This document shows, piece after piece, positions 49,401 to 61,450 of a stretch of DNA of 64,000 nt; the first letter of the stretch is position 1; every line of letters begins with the position of its first letter. A model generated the notes under the pieces. That model was not told the DNA's origin. It was given only the letters and a program-made list of their open reading frames with translations, and searched no databases. A program made the position numbers and the translations under genes. This stretch comes from Lepidurus packardi. Taxonomy: Eukaryota > Arthropoda > Branchiopoda > Notostraca > Triopsidae. Where the stretch lies: contig JAKZAN010000001.1 of assembly GCA_023053545.1 (NCBI GenBank), positions 2,810,565 to 2,874,564 of the forward strand, given 5' to 3'.

Positions 49401-52400
49401 TAATTCATGAATTAATTCAGTAATTCATGAATTAATTCAGTAATTCATGAATTAAGTCAGCAATTCATTAATTAAATCGGTAATTCATGAATTAAATCAG
49501 TAATTCATGATTAAAGTCAGCAATTCATTAATTAAATCAGTAATTCATTAATTAAGTCAGTAATTCATGAATTAAGTCAGTAATTCATGAATTAAGTCAG
49601 TAATTCATTAAGTAAGTCCGTTGTTCATGAAATAAGTCAGTGATTCAATAATTAAATCAGTAATTCATGAATTAAGTCAGCAATTCATTAATTAAATCAG
49701 TAATTCATGAATTAAGTCAGTAATTCATTAATTAAGTCAGTAATTCATGAATTAAGTCAGTAATTCATGAAGTAAGTCAGTAATTCATGAATTAAGTCAG
49801 TAATTCATGAATGAAGTCCGTAGTTCATGAAATAAGTCAGTAATTCAATAATTAAGTCAGGAATTCATGAATTAAGTCAGTAATTCAATAGTTCAATCAG
49901 AAATTAATTATTTATGTTATGAATTAATTAATTAAGTCAGTAATTCATGAATTAAGTCCGTAATTCATGAATTAAGTCCGTAATTCATGAATTAAGTCCG
50001 TAATTCATTCATTAAATCAGTAATTCATGAATTAAGTCAGTAATTCATTAATTAAGTCAGTAATTCACGAAATAAGTCAGTATTTCATGAATTAAGTCAG
50101 TAATTCATGAATTAAGTCCGTAGTTCATGAAATAAGTCAGTAATTCGATAATTAAGTCAGGAATTCATGAATTAAGTCAGTAATTCAATAATTAAATCAG
50201 AAATTAATTATATATGTTATCAATTAATTAATTAAGTCAGTAATTCATGAATTAAGTCAGTAATTCATTAATTAAGTCAGTAATTCACGAAGTAAGTCAG
50301 TATTTCATGAATTAAGTCAGTCATTCATGAATTAAGTCCGTAGTTCATGAAATAAGTCAGTAATTCGATAATTAAGTCAGGAATTCATGAATTAAGTTAG
50401 TAATTCAATAATTAAATCAGAAATTAATTATTTATGTTAGGAATTAATTAAATAAGTCAGTAATTCATGAATTAAGTCCGTAATTCATGAATTAATTAAC
50501 TAAGTCAGTAATTCATGAATTAAGTCCGTAATTCATGAATTAAGTCCGTAATTCATGAATTAAGTCAGTAATTTATTAATTAAGTCAGTAATTCATGAAT
50601 TAAGTCAGTAATTCATGAATTAAGTCAGTAATTCATGAAGTAAGTCAGTAATTCATGAATTAAGTCAGTAATTCATGAATTAAGTCAGTAATTCAATAAT
50701 TAAATCAGAAATTAATTATTTATGTTATGAGTTAATTAATTAAGTCAGTAATTCATGAATTAAGTCCGTAATTCATGAATTAAGTCAGTAATTCATGAAT
50801 TAAGTCAGTAATTCATGAATTAAGTCAGTAATTCATGAATTTAGTCAGTATTTAATGAATTAAGTCAGTAATTCATGAATTAAGTCCGTAGTTCATGAAA
50901 TAAGTCAGTAATTCAATAATTAAGTCAGGAATTCATGAATTAAGTCAGTAATTCAATAATTAAATCAGAAATTAATTATTTATGTTATGAATTAATTAAT
51001 TAAGTCAGTAATTCATGAATTAAGTCCGTAATTCATGAATTAAGTCCGTAATTCATGAATTAAGTCCGTAATTCATGAATTAAGTCAGTAATTCATGAAT
51101 TAAGTCAGTAATTCATGAATTAAGTCAGTAATTCATGAATTAAGTCAGTAATTCATGAATTAAATCAGTAATTCATGAATTAAGTCAGCAATTCATTAAT
51201 TAAATCAGTAATTCATGAATTAAGTCAGTAATTCATGAATTTAGTCAGTATTTAATGAATTAAGTCAGTAATTCATGAATTAAGTCAGTACTTCATTAAT
51301 TAAGTCAGTAATTCATGAATTATGTCAGTAATTCATGAATTAAGTCAGTAATTCATGAATTAAGTCAGTAATTCATGAATTAAATCAGTAATTCATGAAT
51401 TAAGTCAGCAATTCATTAATTAAATCAGTAATTCATGAATTAAGTCAGGAATTCATGAATTAAGTCAGTAATTCAATAATTCAATCAGAAATTAATTATT
51501 TATGTAATTAATTAATTAATTAAGTCAGTAATTCATGAGTTAAGTCAGTAATTCATGAATTAAGTCCGTAGTTCATGAAATAAGTCAGTAATTCAATAAT
51601 TAAGTCAGGAATTCATGAATTAAGTCAGTAATTCAATAATTAAATCAGAAATTAATTATTTATATTATGAATTAATTAATTAAGTCAGAAATTCATGAAT
51701 TAAGTCCGTAATTCATGAATTAAGTCCGTAATTCATGAGTTAAGTCCGTAATTCATGAATTAAGTCAGTAATTCATGAATTAAGTCAGTAATTCATGAAT
51801 TAAGTCAGTAATTCATGAATTAAGTCAGCAATTCATTAATTAAATCAGTAATTCATGAATTAAGTCAGTAATTCATGAATTTAGTCAGTATTTAATGAAT
51901 TAAGTCAGTAATTCATGAATTAAGTCAGTACTTCATTAATTAAGTCAGTAATTCATGAATTATGTCAGTAATTCATGAATTAAGTCAGTAATTCATGAAT
52001 TAAGTCAGTAATTCATGAATTAAATCAGTAATTCATGAATTAAGTCAGCAATTCATTAATTAAATCAGTAATTCATGAATTAAGTCAGGAATTCATGAAT
52101 TAAGTCAGTAATTCAATAATTCAATCAGAAATTAATTATTTATGTAATTAATTAATTAATTAAGTCAGTAATTCATGAGTTAAGTCAGTAATTCATGAAT
52201 TAAGTCCGTAGTTCATGAAATAAGTCAGTAATTCAATAATTAAGTCAGGAATTCATGAATTAAGTCAGTAATTCAATAATTAAATCAGAAATTAATTATT
52301 TATATTATGAATTAATTAATTAAGTCAGAAATTCATGAATTAAGTCCGTAATTCATGAATTAAGTCCGTAATTCATGAGTTAAGTCCGTAATTCATGAAT

Positions 52401-55338
52401 TAAGTCAGTAATTCATGAATTAAGTCAGTAATTCATGAATTAAGTCAGTAATTCTTGAATTAAGTCATTAATTCATGAATTAAATCAGTAATTCATGAAT
52501 TAAGTCAGTAATTCATGAATTAAGTCCGTAATTCATGAAATAAGTCAGTAATTCAATAATTAAGTCAGGAATTCTTGAATTAAGTCAGTAATTCAATAAT
52601 TCAATCAGAAATTATTTATTTATGTTATGAATGAATTAATTAAATCAGTAATTCATGAATTTAGTCAGTAAATCATGAATTAAGTCAGCAATTCATAAAC
52701 TAAGTCAGTAATTCATGAATTTAGTCAGTTTTTAATGAATTAAGTCCGTAGTTCATGAAATAAGTCAGTAATTAAATAATTAAGTCAGGAATTCATTAAT
52801 TAAGTCAGTAATTCAATAATTAAATCAGAAATTAATTATTTATGTTATGAATTAATTAATTAAGTCAGTAATTCATTAATTAAGTCCGTAATTCATGAAT
52901 TAAGTCCGTAATTCATGAATTAAGTCATTAATTCATGAATTAAATCAGTAATTCATGAATTAAGTCAGTAGTTCATGAATTAAGTCCGTAATTCATGAAA
53001 TAAGTCAGTAATTCATGAATTAAGTCAGTAATTCATGAATTAAATCAGTAATTCATGAATTAAGTCAGCAATTCATTAATTAAATCAGTAATTCATGAAT
53101 TAAGTCAGTAATTCATGAATTTAGTCAGTATTTAATGAATTAAGTAAGTAATTCATGAATTAAGTCAGTAATTCATGAATTAAGTCAGTAATTCATGAAT
53201 TAAGTCCGTAGTTCATGAAATAATTCAGTAATTCGATAATTAAGTCAGGAATTCATGAATTAAGTCAGTAATTCAATAATTAAATAAGAAATTAATTATT
53301 TATGTTATGAATTAATTAATTAAGTCAGTAATTCATGAATTAAGTCCGTAATTCATGAATTAAGTCCGTAATTCATGAATTAAGTCCGTAATTCATGAAT
53401 TAAGTCCGTAATTCATGAATTAAGTCCGTAATTCATGAATTAAGTCAGTAATTCATGAATTAAGTCAGTAATTCATGAATTAAGTCAGTAATTCATGAAT
53501 TAAGTCAGTAATTCATGAAATAAGTCCGTAGTTCATGAAATAAGTCAGTAATTCAATAATTAAGTCAGTAATTCAATAATTAAATCAGAAATTAATTATT
53601 TATGTAATGAATTAATTAATTAATTCAGTAATTCATGAATTAAGTCCGTAAGTCATGAATTAAGTCCGTAATTCATGAATTAAGTCCGTAATTCATGAAT
53701 TAAGTCAGTAATTCATGAATTAAGTCAGTAAATCATGAATTAAGTCAGCAATTCATAAACTAAGTCAGTAATTCATGGATTTAGTCAGTATTTAATGAAT
53801 TAAGTCAGTAATTCATGAATTAAGTCAGAAATTAATTATTTATGTTATGAATTAATTAATTAAGTCAGTAATTCATGAATTAAGTCCGTAATTCATGAAT
53901 TAAGTCCGTAATTCATGAATTAAGTCAGTAATTCATGAATTAAATCAGTAATTCTTGAATTAAGTCAGCAATTCATGAATTAAGTCAGTAATTCATGAAT
54001 TAAATCAGTAATTCATGAATTAAGTCAGCAATTCATTAATTAAGTCAGTAATTCATTAATTAAGTCAGTAATGCATGAATTAAGTCAGTAATTCATGAAG
54101 TAAGTCAGTAATTCATGAATTAAGTCCGTAGTTCATGAAATAAGTCAGTAATTCAATAATTAAGTCAGGAATTCATGAATTAAGTCAGTAATTCAATAAT
54201 TCAATCAGAAATTAATAATTTATGTTATGAATTAATTAATTAAGTCAGTAATTCATGAATTAAATCCGTAATTCATGAATTATGTCCGTAATTGATGAAT
54301 TAAGTCAGTAATTCATGAATTAATTCAGTAATTCATGAATTAAGTCAGCAATTCATTAATTAAATCGGTAATTCATGAATTAAATCAGTAATTCATGAAT
54401 AAAGTCAGCAATTCATTAATTAAATCAGTAATTAATTAATTAAGTCAGTAATTCATGAATTAAGTCAGTAATTCATTAAGTAAGTCCGTTGTTCATGAAA
54501 TAAGTCAGTGATTCAATAATTAAGTCAGGAATTCATGAATTAAGTCAGTAATTCAATAATTAAATCAGTAATTCATGAATTAAGTCAGCAATTCATTAAT
54601 TAAATCAGTAATTCATGAATTAAGTCAGTAATTCATTAATTAAGTCAGTAATTCATGAATTAAGTTTGGTAATTCATGAAGTAAGTCCGTAATTCATGAA
54701 TTAAGTCAGTAATTCATGAATTAATTCAGTAATTCATGAATTAATTCAGTAATTCATGAATTAAGTCAGCAATTCATTAATTAAATCGGTAATTCATGAA
54801 TTAAATCAGTAATTCATGATTAAAGTCAGCAATTCATTAATTAAATCAGTAATTCATTAATTAAGTCAGTAATTCATGAATTAAGTCAGTAATTCATGAA
54901 TTAAGTCAGTAATTCATTAAGTAAGTCCGTTGTTCATGAAATAAGTCAGTGATTCAATAATTAAATCAGTAATTCATGAATTAAGTCAGCAATTCATTAA
55001 TTAAGTCAGTAATTCATTAATTAAGTCAGTAATGCATGAATTAAGTCAGTAATTCATTAATTAAGTCAGCAATTCATGAATTAAGTCAGTAATTCATGAA
55101 TTAAATCAGTAATTCATGAATTAAGTCAGCAATTCATTAATTAAGTCAGTAATTCATTAATTAAGTCAGTAATGCATGAATTAAGTCAGTAATTCATGAA
55201 GTAAGTCAGTAATTCATGAATTAAGTCCGTAGTTCATGAAATAAGTCAGTAATTCAATAATTAAGTCAGGAATTCATGAATTAAGTCAGTAATTCAATAA
55301 TTCAATCAGAAATTAATAATTTATGTTATGAATTAATT
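40467..55338. repeat. 20-bp satellite array, block 5
   Basis: The longest uninterrupted satellite tract in the window (14.9 kb), ending at an assembly gap. Several long copies are visible. About 43100-44100 matches 46740-47720 at offset 3640. About 47720-49700 matches 53080-54990 at offsets near 5330-5370. 51181-51820 repeats directly as 51821-52460. No coding or RNA gene was seen. Confidence 0.97.
51181..52460. repeat. 640-bp tandem duplication
   Basis: Segment 51181-51820 (32 monomers) recurs at 51821-52460. The rare gtacttcattaat unit near 51289 recurs near 51929, and tatattatga at 51661 recurs at 52301. Confidence 0.85.
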
Positions 55339-55438
55339 NNNNNNNNNNNNNNNNNNNNNNNNNNNNNNNNNNNNNNNNNNNNNNNNNNNNNNNNNNNNNN
55401 NNNNNNNNNNNNNNNNNNNNNNNNNNNNNNNNNNNNNN
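55339..55438. other. Assembly gap of 100 N
   Basis: Exactly 100 N bases inside the satellite. This is the usual placeholder for a gap of unknown size, so the true array length here is not known. Confidence 0.98.
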
Positions 55439-57953
55439 AATTCAATAATTAAGTCAGGAATTCATGAATTAAGTCAGTAATTCAATAATTAAATCAGAAA
55501 TTAATTATTTTTGTTACGAATTAATTAATTAAGTCAGTAATTCATGAATTAAGTCAGTAATTCATGAATTAAGTCAGTAGTTCATGAATGAAGTCAGTAA
55601 TTCATGAATTAAGTCAGTAATTCATGAATTAAGTCAGTAATTCATGAATTAAGTCAGCAATTCATTAATTAAATCAGTAATTCATGAATTAAGTCAATAA
55701 TTCATGAATTAAGTCAGTAATTCATGAATTAAGTCAGTAATTCATGAAGTAAGTCAGTAATTCATGAATTAAGTCAGCAATTCATGAACTAAGTCAGTAA
55801 TTCATGAATTAAGTCAGTAATTCATGAATTAAGTCAGTAATTCATGAATTAAGTCAGTAATTCATGAATTAAATCAGTAATTCATGAATTAAGTCAGCAA
55901 TTCATTAATTAAATCAGTTATTCATGAATTAAGTCAGTAATTCATGAATTAAGTCAGTAATTCATGAATTAAGTCAGTAATTCATGAATTAAATCAGTAA
56001 TTCATGAATTAAGTCAGCAATTCATTAATTACATCAGTTATTCATGAATTAAGTCAGTAATTCATTAATTAAGTCCGTAGTTCATGAAATAAGTCAGGAA
56101 TTCAATAATTAAGTCAGGAATTCATGAATTAAGTCAGTAATTCAATAATTAAATCAGAAATTAATTATGTGTGTTATGAATTATTTAATTAAGTCAGTAA
56201 TTCATGAATTAAGTCCGTTTTTCATGAATTAAGTCCTTTATTCATGAATTAATTCAGTAATTCATTAAAGAAATCAGTAATTCATGAATGAAGTCCGTAA
56301 TTCATGAATTAAGTCAGTAATTCATGAATTAAGTCCGTAATTCATGAATTAAGTCCGTAATTCATGAATTTTGTCAGTAATTCATGAATTAAGTCAGTAA
56401 TTCAAGAATTAAATCAGAAATTAATTATTTATTTTAAGAATTAATTAATTAAGTCCGTAATTCATGAATTAAGTCAGTAATTCATGAATTAAGTCAGTAA
56501 TTCATAAACTAAGTCAGTAATTCATGAATTTAGTCAGTATTTAATGAATTAAGTCCGTAGTTCATGAAATAAGTCAGTAATTTAATAATTAAGTCAGGAA
56601 TTCATGAATTAAGTCAGTAATTCAATAATTAAATCAGAAATTAATTATTTATGTTACGAATTAATTAATTAAGTCAGTAATTCATGAATTAAGTCAGTAA
56701 TTCATGAATTAAGTCAGTAGTTCATGAATTAAGTCAGTAATTCATGAATTAAGTCAGTAATTCATGAATTAAGTCAGTAATTCATGAAGTAAGTAAGTAA
56801 TTCATGAATTAAGTCAGCAATTCATGAATTAAGTCAGTAATTCATGAATTAAATCAGTAATTCATGAATTAAGTCAGCAATTCATTAATTAAATCAGTTA
56901 TTCATGAATTAAGTCAGTAATTCATGAATTAAGTCAGTAATTCATGAATTAAGTCAGTAATTCATGAATTAAATCAGTAATTCATGAATGAAGAATGTAA
57001 TTCTGAATTAAGTCAGTAATTCATGAATTAAGGCAGTAATTCATGAATTAAGTCAGTAATTCATGACTTAAGTCAGTAATTCATGAATTAAATCAGTAAT
57101 TCATGAATTAAGTCAGCAATTCATTAATTAAATCAGTAATTCATGAATTAAGTCAGTAATTCATTAATTAAGTCAGTAATTCATGAATTAAGTCAGAAAT
57201 TCATGATATAAGTCAGAAATTAATTATTTATGTTATGAATTAATTATATAAGTCAGTAATTTATGAATTAAGTCAGCAATTCATGAATTAGGTCAGCAAT
57301 TCATGAACTAAGTCAGTAATTCATGAATTAGGTCAGCAATTCATGATATAAGTCATACATTAACTATTTATGTTATGAATTAATTATATAAGTCAGTAAT
57401 TCATGAATTAATTCACTAATTCATGAATTAAGTCAGTAAATCATGAATTAAGTCAGCAATTCATGAACTAAGTCATAAATTAATTATTATGTTATGAATT
57501 AATTATATAAGTCAGTAATTCATGAATTAAATCAGTAAATCATAAACTAAGTCAGTAATTCATAAATTTAGTCAGTATTTAATGACTTAAGTCAGTAATT
57601 CAATAATTAAGTCAGGAATTCATGAATTAAGTCAGTAATTCAATAATTAAATCAGTAATTCAATAATTAAGTCAGGAATTCATGAATTAAGTCAGTAATT
57701 CAATAATTAAATCAGAAATTAATTATTTATGTTATGAATTAATTAATTAAGTCAGTAATTCATGAATTAAGTCCGTAATTCATGAATTAAGTCCGTAATT
57801 CATGAATTAGGTCAGTAATTCATGAATTTAGTCAGTATTTAATGAATTAAGTCAGTAATTCATGAATTAAGTCCGTAGTTCATGAAATAAGTCAGTAATT
57901 CAATAATTAAGTCAGGAATTCATGAATTAAGTCAGTAATTCATGAATTAAGTC
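55439..57953. repeat. 20-bp satellite array, block 6 (more diverged edge)
   Basis: The same monomer family continues. From about 56160 to 57600 the units are visibly more diverged, with irregular lengths and changes such as gaagaatgtaattctg near 56990, repeated tatataagtcag units and single-base indels. The block ends at the 3' end of the BEL element. Greater divergence is expected near an array edge or in an older part. Confidence 0.95.
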
Positions 57954-58533
57954 TGAAATGCGTGGAACGACGCATTGGACGAACGAAGTTTTAACGAAGG
58001 AAACGAGATCGGTGTGGTTTGTGACTAATTCTATATTTGCCCGATTGCCAGGCGAACAAACACAAAAACTAACAAAACACTAAATTTCTATGCCACAATG
58101 CTTCGACGAATTTCGAGGCGATGTACGAGTTCGAGTTCGAGTTCGAGAGCACCTTTCACGAAAAACTAAAAAGTAACTGCCTGGGCGAAAAAGACAGTCT
58201 GTTAAATAGTCACAAGTCCTTTGTCTGTTAGATCCATGCGGAAAATGTTTTTCGCACATGTGTCTGCAGTTAGGTTTTTTGGGTAACAAATCTTCTCAAG
58301 GGGTTCCATGCAAAGGGTACCCCTTGCCTAACTGTCAGTCGTCGGAGTCAATTTTCTGCCCAGTTTTACAACATAATGGACCATCGCTGGACCTCTGGTT
58401 CCAGCCTCCACGAGAACGGGCAGCAGCCGGCCCCGCTTAGGCATACCAGTTCGATGGTCAAGCGACGGACTGTCATAAAACAAAGGGTAAGTCGTGCAGT
58501 CAGGAAAGTGGTCTAACTGTCGCGGGTCGCACA
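57954..58533 (-). repeat. Probable 3' LTR and 3' noncoding region of the BEL/Pao element
   Basis: No gene is supported between the satellite junction and the pol stop at 58573. On the minus strand a segment beginning TGTGCGACC at 58533 and ending TTTCA at 57954 would make a 580-bp LTR with TG...CA ends. The inner boundary is a guess: there is no good polypurine tract before it and the other LTR is outside the window. Four copies of gagttc lie at about 58126-58146. The outer end at 57954 is well supported. Confidence 0.5.
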
Positions 58534-58572
58534 TTAAAATGATTATTCAAAGGCAATTCGTGCGTTTCGGAG

Positions 58573-61450
58573 TTATCCCTCCGACATTGACTTGCTTCCG
58601 GATTCCATCCGGAACATAGCCGGCCCTGTTTTAGCGGATGCTGAAACAAAATCGTCTTCACCTGCTTCTTCTAGGAGACATAACCTTGCAGTTGGTCTGG
58701 TGGTTTCTCCGCGTGCCGTTTTAATTCTTGCAGCCCTTACGACTCCATCGGCTCCTGGAAGGGGTTGGATGACGCGTCCAGTGGGCCATTGCCCTCGCGG
58801 TGTGTTGGGTTCGACTATCAAAACGAGGTCACCTGTAGAAATATCTCGGGTTGGACGTATCCATTTTCGACGTTCAATGAGCATCGGAACGTACTCGCGC
58901 ATCCATCTGCGCCAAAAATGATTTGTTAAAACTTGAGCTATCTGCCATCGACGTCGAGAAGTAACGTCTTCAGGGTTTACAATATCCGGAGGGAGGTTGG
59001 GATTCGCTCGTCCTAATAGAAAATGGTTGGGCGTTAGGGCTTCTGGGTCTTGGGGATCCACCGAGACGTGTGTTAGGGGTCTGCCGCTCAATAGGGATTC
59101 GACTTCCATCATCACTGTGGTAAGCACTTCTTCTTTGACGGTTTGATTTTTCAAGACGGCTTTTAACGCAGTTTTGCCGGATCGCACAAGTCGTTCCCAG
59201 ACACCTCCAAAATGTGGAGCATAAGGAGGAGAGAAATGCCACTCAATCTTCTTTCGAGCAATGGTAGTTTCGATGTGTTGTTGATTTAAGTTGTCAAGAC
59301 CTTCTCGAAGCTCGCGTTCACCGGCTCTTAGATTTGTGCCGTTATCGCTGAATACGCAAGCTGGTGAACCGCGTCGGCTGACAAAACGTCGGAAGGCCAT
59401 AAGAAATGAGTCCGTATCCAAAGAGCAAGCGAATTCAATGTGTACGGCGCGAGTTACCAAACATGTGAACAAGCATCCATACCTCTTTTCCGTACGCCGA
59501 TAAATCGTGACATAGAGTGGACCAAAAAAGTCTATTCCCACGTTCGTGAAAGGAGGTAAAATGGATTGTAGTCTCGCCGCTGGTAACGCAGCCATGATTG
59601 GGGTAAGTGGCTTTGCCTTTGCTCGTCTGCATGGTATACATCGGCTAACAACGCTACGAACGAGAACTCTCCCACGAGGAATCCAAAACAATTTTCGGAC
59701 TTCACTAAAGGTTCGGTCTATCCCTGAGTGAAAGTATTGTGAATGGATATCGCGGACAATCAGCGTCGTAAGTGGGTTGTTGCTCGGTAGTATCACTGGG
59801 TGCTTGGCATCGTACGGAAGCGGGCTGTTGTCTAATCGTCCCTTTACACGAAGCAAATCCTTGTCATCTAAAAAGGGGGATAGTGAGGCAAGGCGGGATG
59901 AGGCTTCGACTGGACGACCATTTCGAATGTAGGTTAGTTCGGAGACAAAGTGTCGTTGCTGCATGAAGCGTATGCAAGTGGTTTCTGCTTCTTTAATTTC
60001 TTCAGCCGATATCCACTTGGGGTTACTTGGTGAAGCTTTGTGACACTTGGCGGCGACGCGTTTTATCAAAGCAATCACTCGGTAAATCTTTATCAAGCTT
60101 GACGAGTTTTTCATGAGCTCGAAGACTTTGCAGTTTTCGGTGGTTGTCAGCGCCCCTGTCCATGGCTTAAGCGATATCTCTGGATCATCTGTGGATGGCT
60201 CGGATATGGTGGGGCGTGAAGGCCAGGTTTTTTCAGGAAGCTGTAGAAAATCTGGACCCATAAACCAACGATGGTCCGAAGACAAGTTTTCGACCGGGAT
60301 ACCGCGACTGCAATCGTCGGCGGGGTTAGAAATTCCGGGTATGTGATGCCACTGGCTGGCATTTGAGCCTTCGAGGATCTCTCCGATTCGGTTTCCGACA
60401 AAGGCGTGATACCGGCATGTTTTCGAATTGATCCACTGGAGCACTGTTTGGGAGTCGGTCCAGAAGAATATTTGATCGATCGGAATTTGCAATTCGGTTT
60501 TGACAGTTGTGGCCAGGCGTAAGGCAACAACAGCACCTTGCAATTCGAGTCGTGGAATCGATAATGGTCGTACGGGTGCCACGCGGGACTTCGCCATAAT
60601 AAATCTAACGTTTAGATTTCCGTCTTGAGTTATAGACCGTAAATAGGCTACTGCTCCGTAGCCGATTTCGGACGCGTCGCAGAACACATGCATTTGTGTG
60701 GGATGAGAGATTTTGGTTTGAAGGCATCGGGGTATTCGTATGTTTTCGACCAAATGAAGGCTGCCGGCCCATTTTTGCCAACGGGTAAGGATGTTTGATG
60801 GAAGAACGTCATCCCATTCCACGTTTGTCCTCCAAATGTCTTGGAGGAGGGTTTTCGCCGTCAGGATTAGTGGGGCTAGAAAACCGAGAGGATCGTACAC
60901 ACTCGAAATTGCGCTTAGAATTTGTCGCTTAGTGTGGCACGTGTCGATTGGCTGCTTAATCTTGAAGCGAAAGGAATCGTCGTTGCAATCCCATAACACG
61001 CCCAAAGTTCTCTCTACCGGAAGGTCGTCGAGGTCGAGGTTTAGTTCCGTGTTGCTCCGGATTTCTTTCGGGATTGTGCTAAGCACAGTTCGGGATGAGG
61101 AGATCCATTGGGTTAGCCGAAATCCTCCTCGGTGTAGAAGTCCGGTGAGCTGCTTGGAAACGGTTATTGCCTCTTGTTCGGTTGGGAAGGAATCCAGGTA
61201 ATTGTCAACATAAAAGTTGGATAACACCTTTTCGGCAGCGTCAGGAAAATCCTTCGAAAAATCTCGTGCTGTTCTTCGCAACGCATACATACATGTGGTC
61301 GGAGAAGAAACAGCTCCAAATACATGGACCTGCATTTGGAAGGTTTCGGGGGCGGTGGGAGATCCTGGACGCCTCCATACAAAACGAAAAACGGATTGGT
61401 CTTGCTCTCGGACGCGTACCTGGTGATACATTTTTCGATATCGGAGGAAA
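58573..61450 (-). pseudogene. pol: BEL/Pao pol, 3' part: RT core, RNase H-like region, integrase, C-terminal domain
   Basis: This frame continues from the preceding pol frame after a one-base break near 61444; codons between 61551 and the break are out-of-frame readthrough starting at TTG. Counting from 61551, RT shows FRFVWRR (56-61), FGAVSSPTTCMYAL and YVDN at 114-117, where YVDD is expected. The downstream SIPRLELQGAVVALRLAT block and WTDSQTVLQWI are the usual Pao RNase H-like region. Integrase has the H...CIPC region, then GIDFFGP, SDNGTN and GGVWERLV supplying D, D and E. A BEL-type C-terminal domain (WRRWMREYVPML) follows, then the stop. The Asp-to-Asn change at the RT active site may inactivate it. 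Confidence 0.88.

Noticed and set aside
1..57953. Telomeric repeat
   Set aside because: The unit is 20 bp, AT-rich and palindromic, not a short G-rich telomere unit. Insect-type TTAGG repeats were not seen.
58080..58534. Short frames in the BEL 3' noncoding region
   Set aside because: No domain or good start is seen and they lie in probable LTR sequence.
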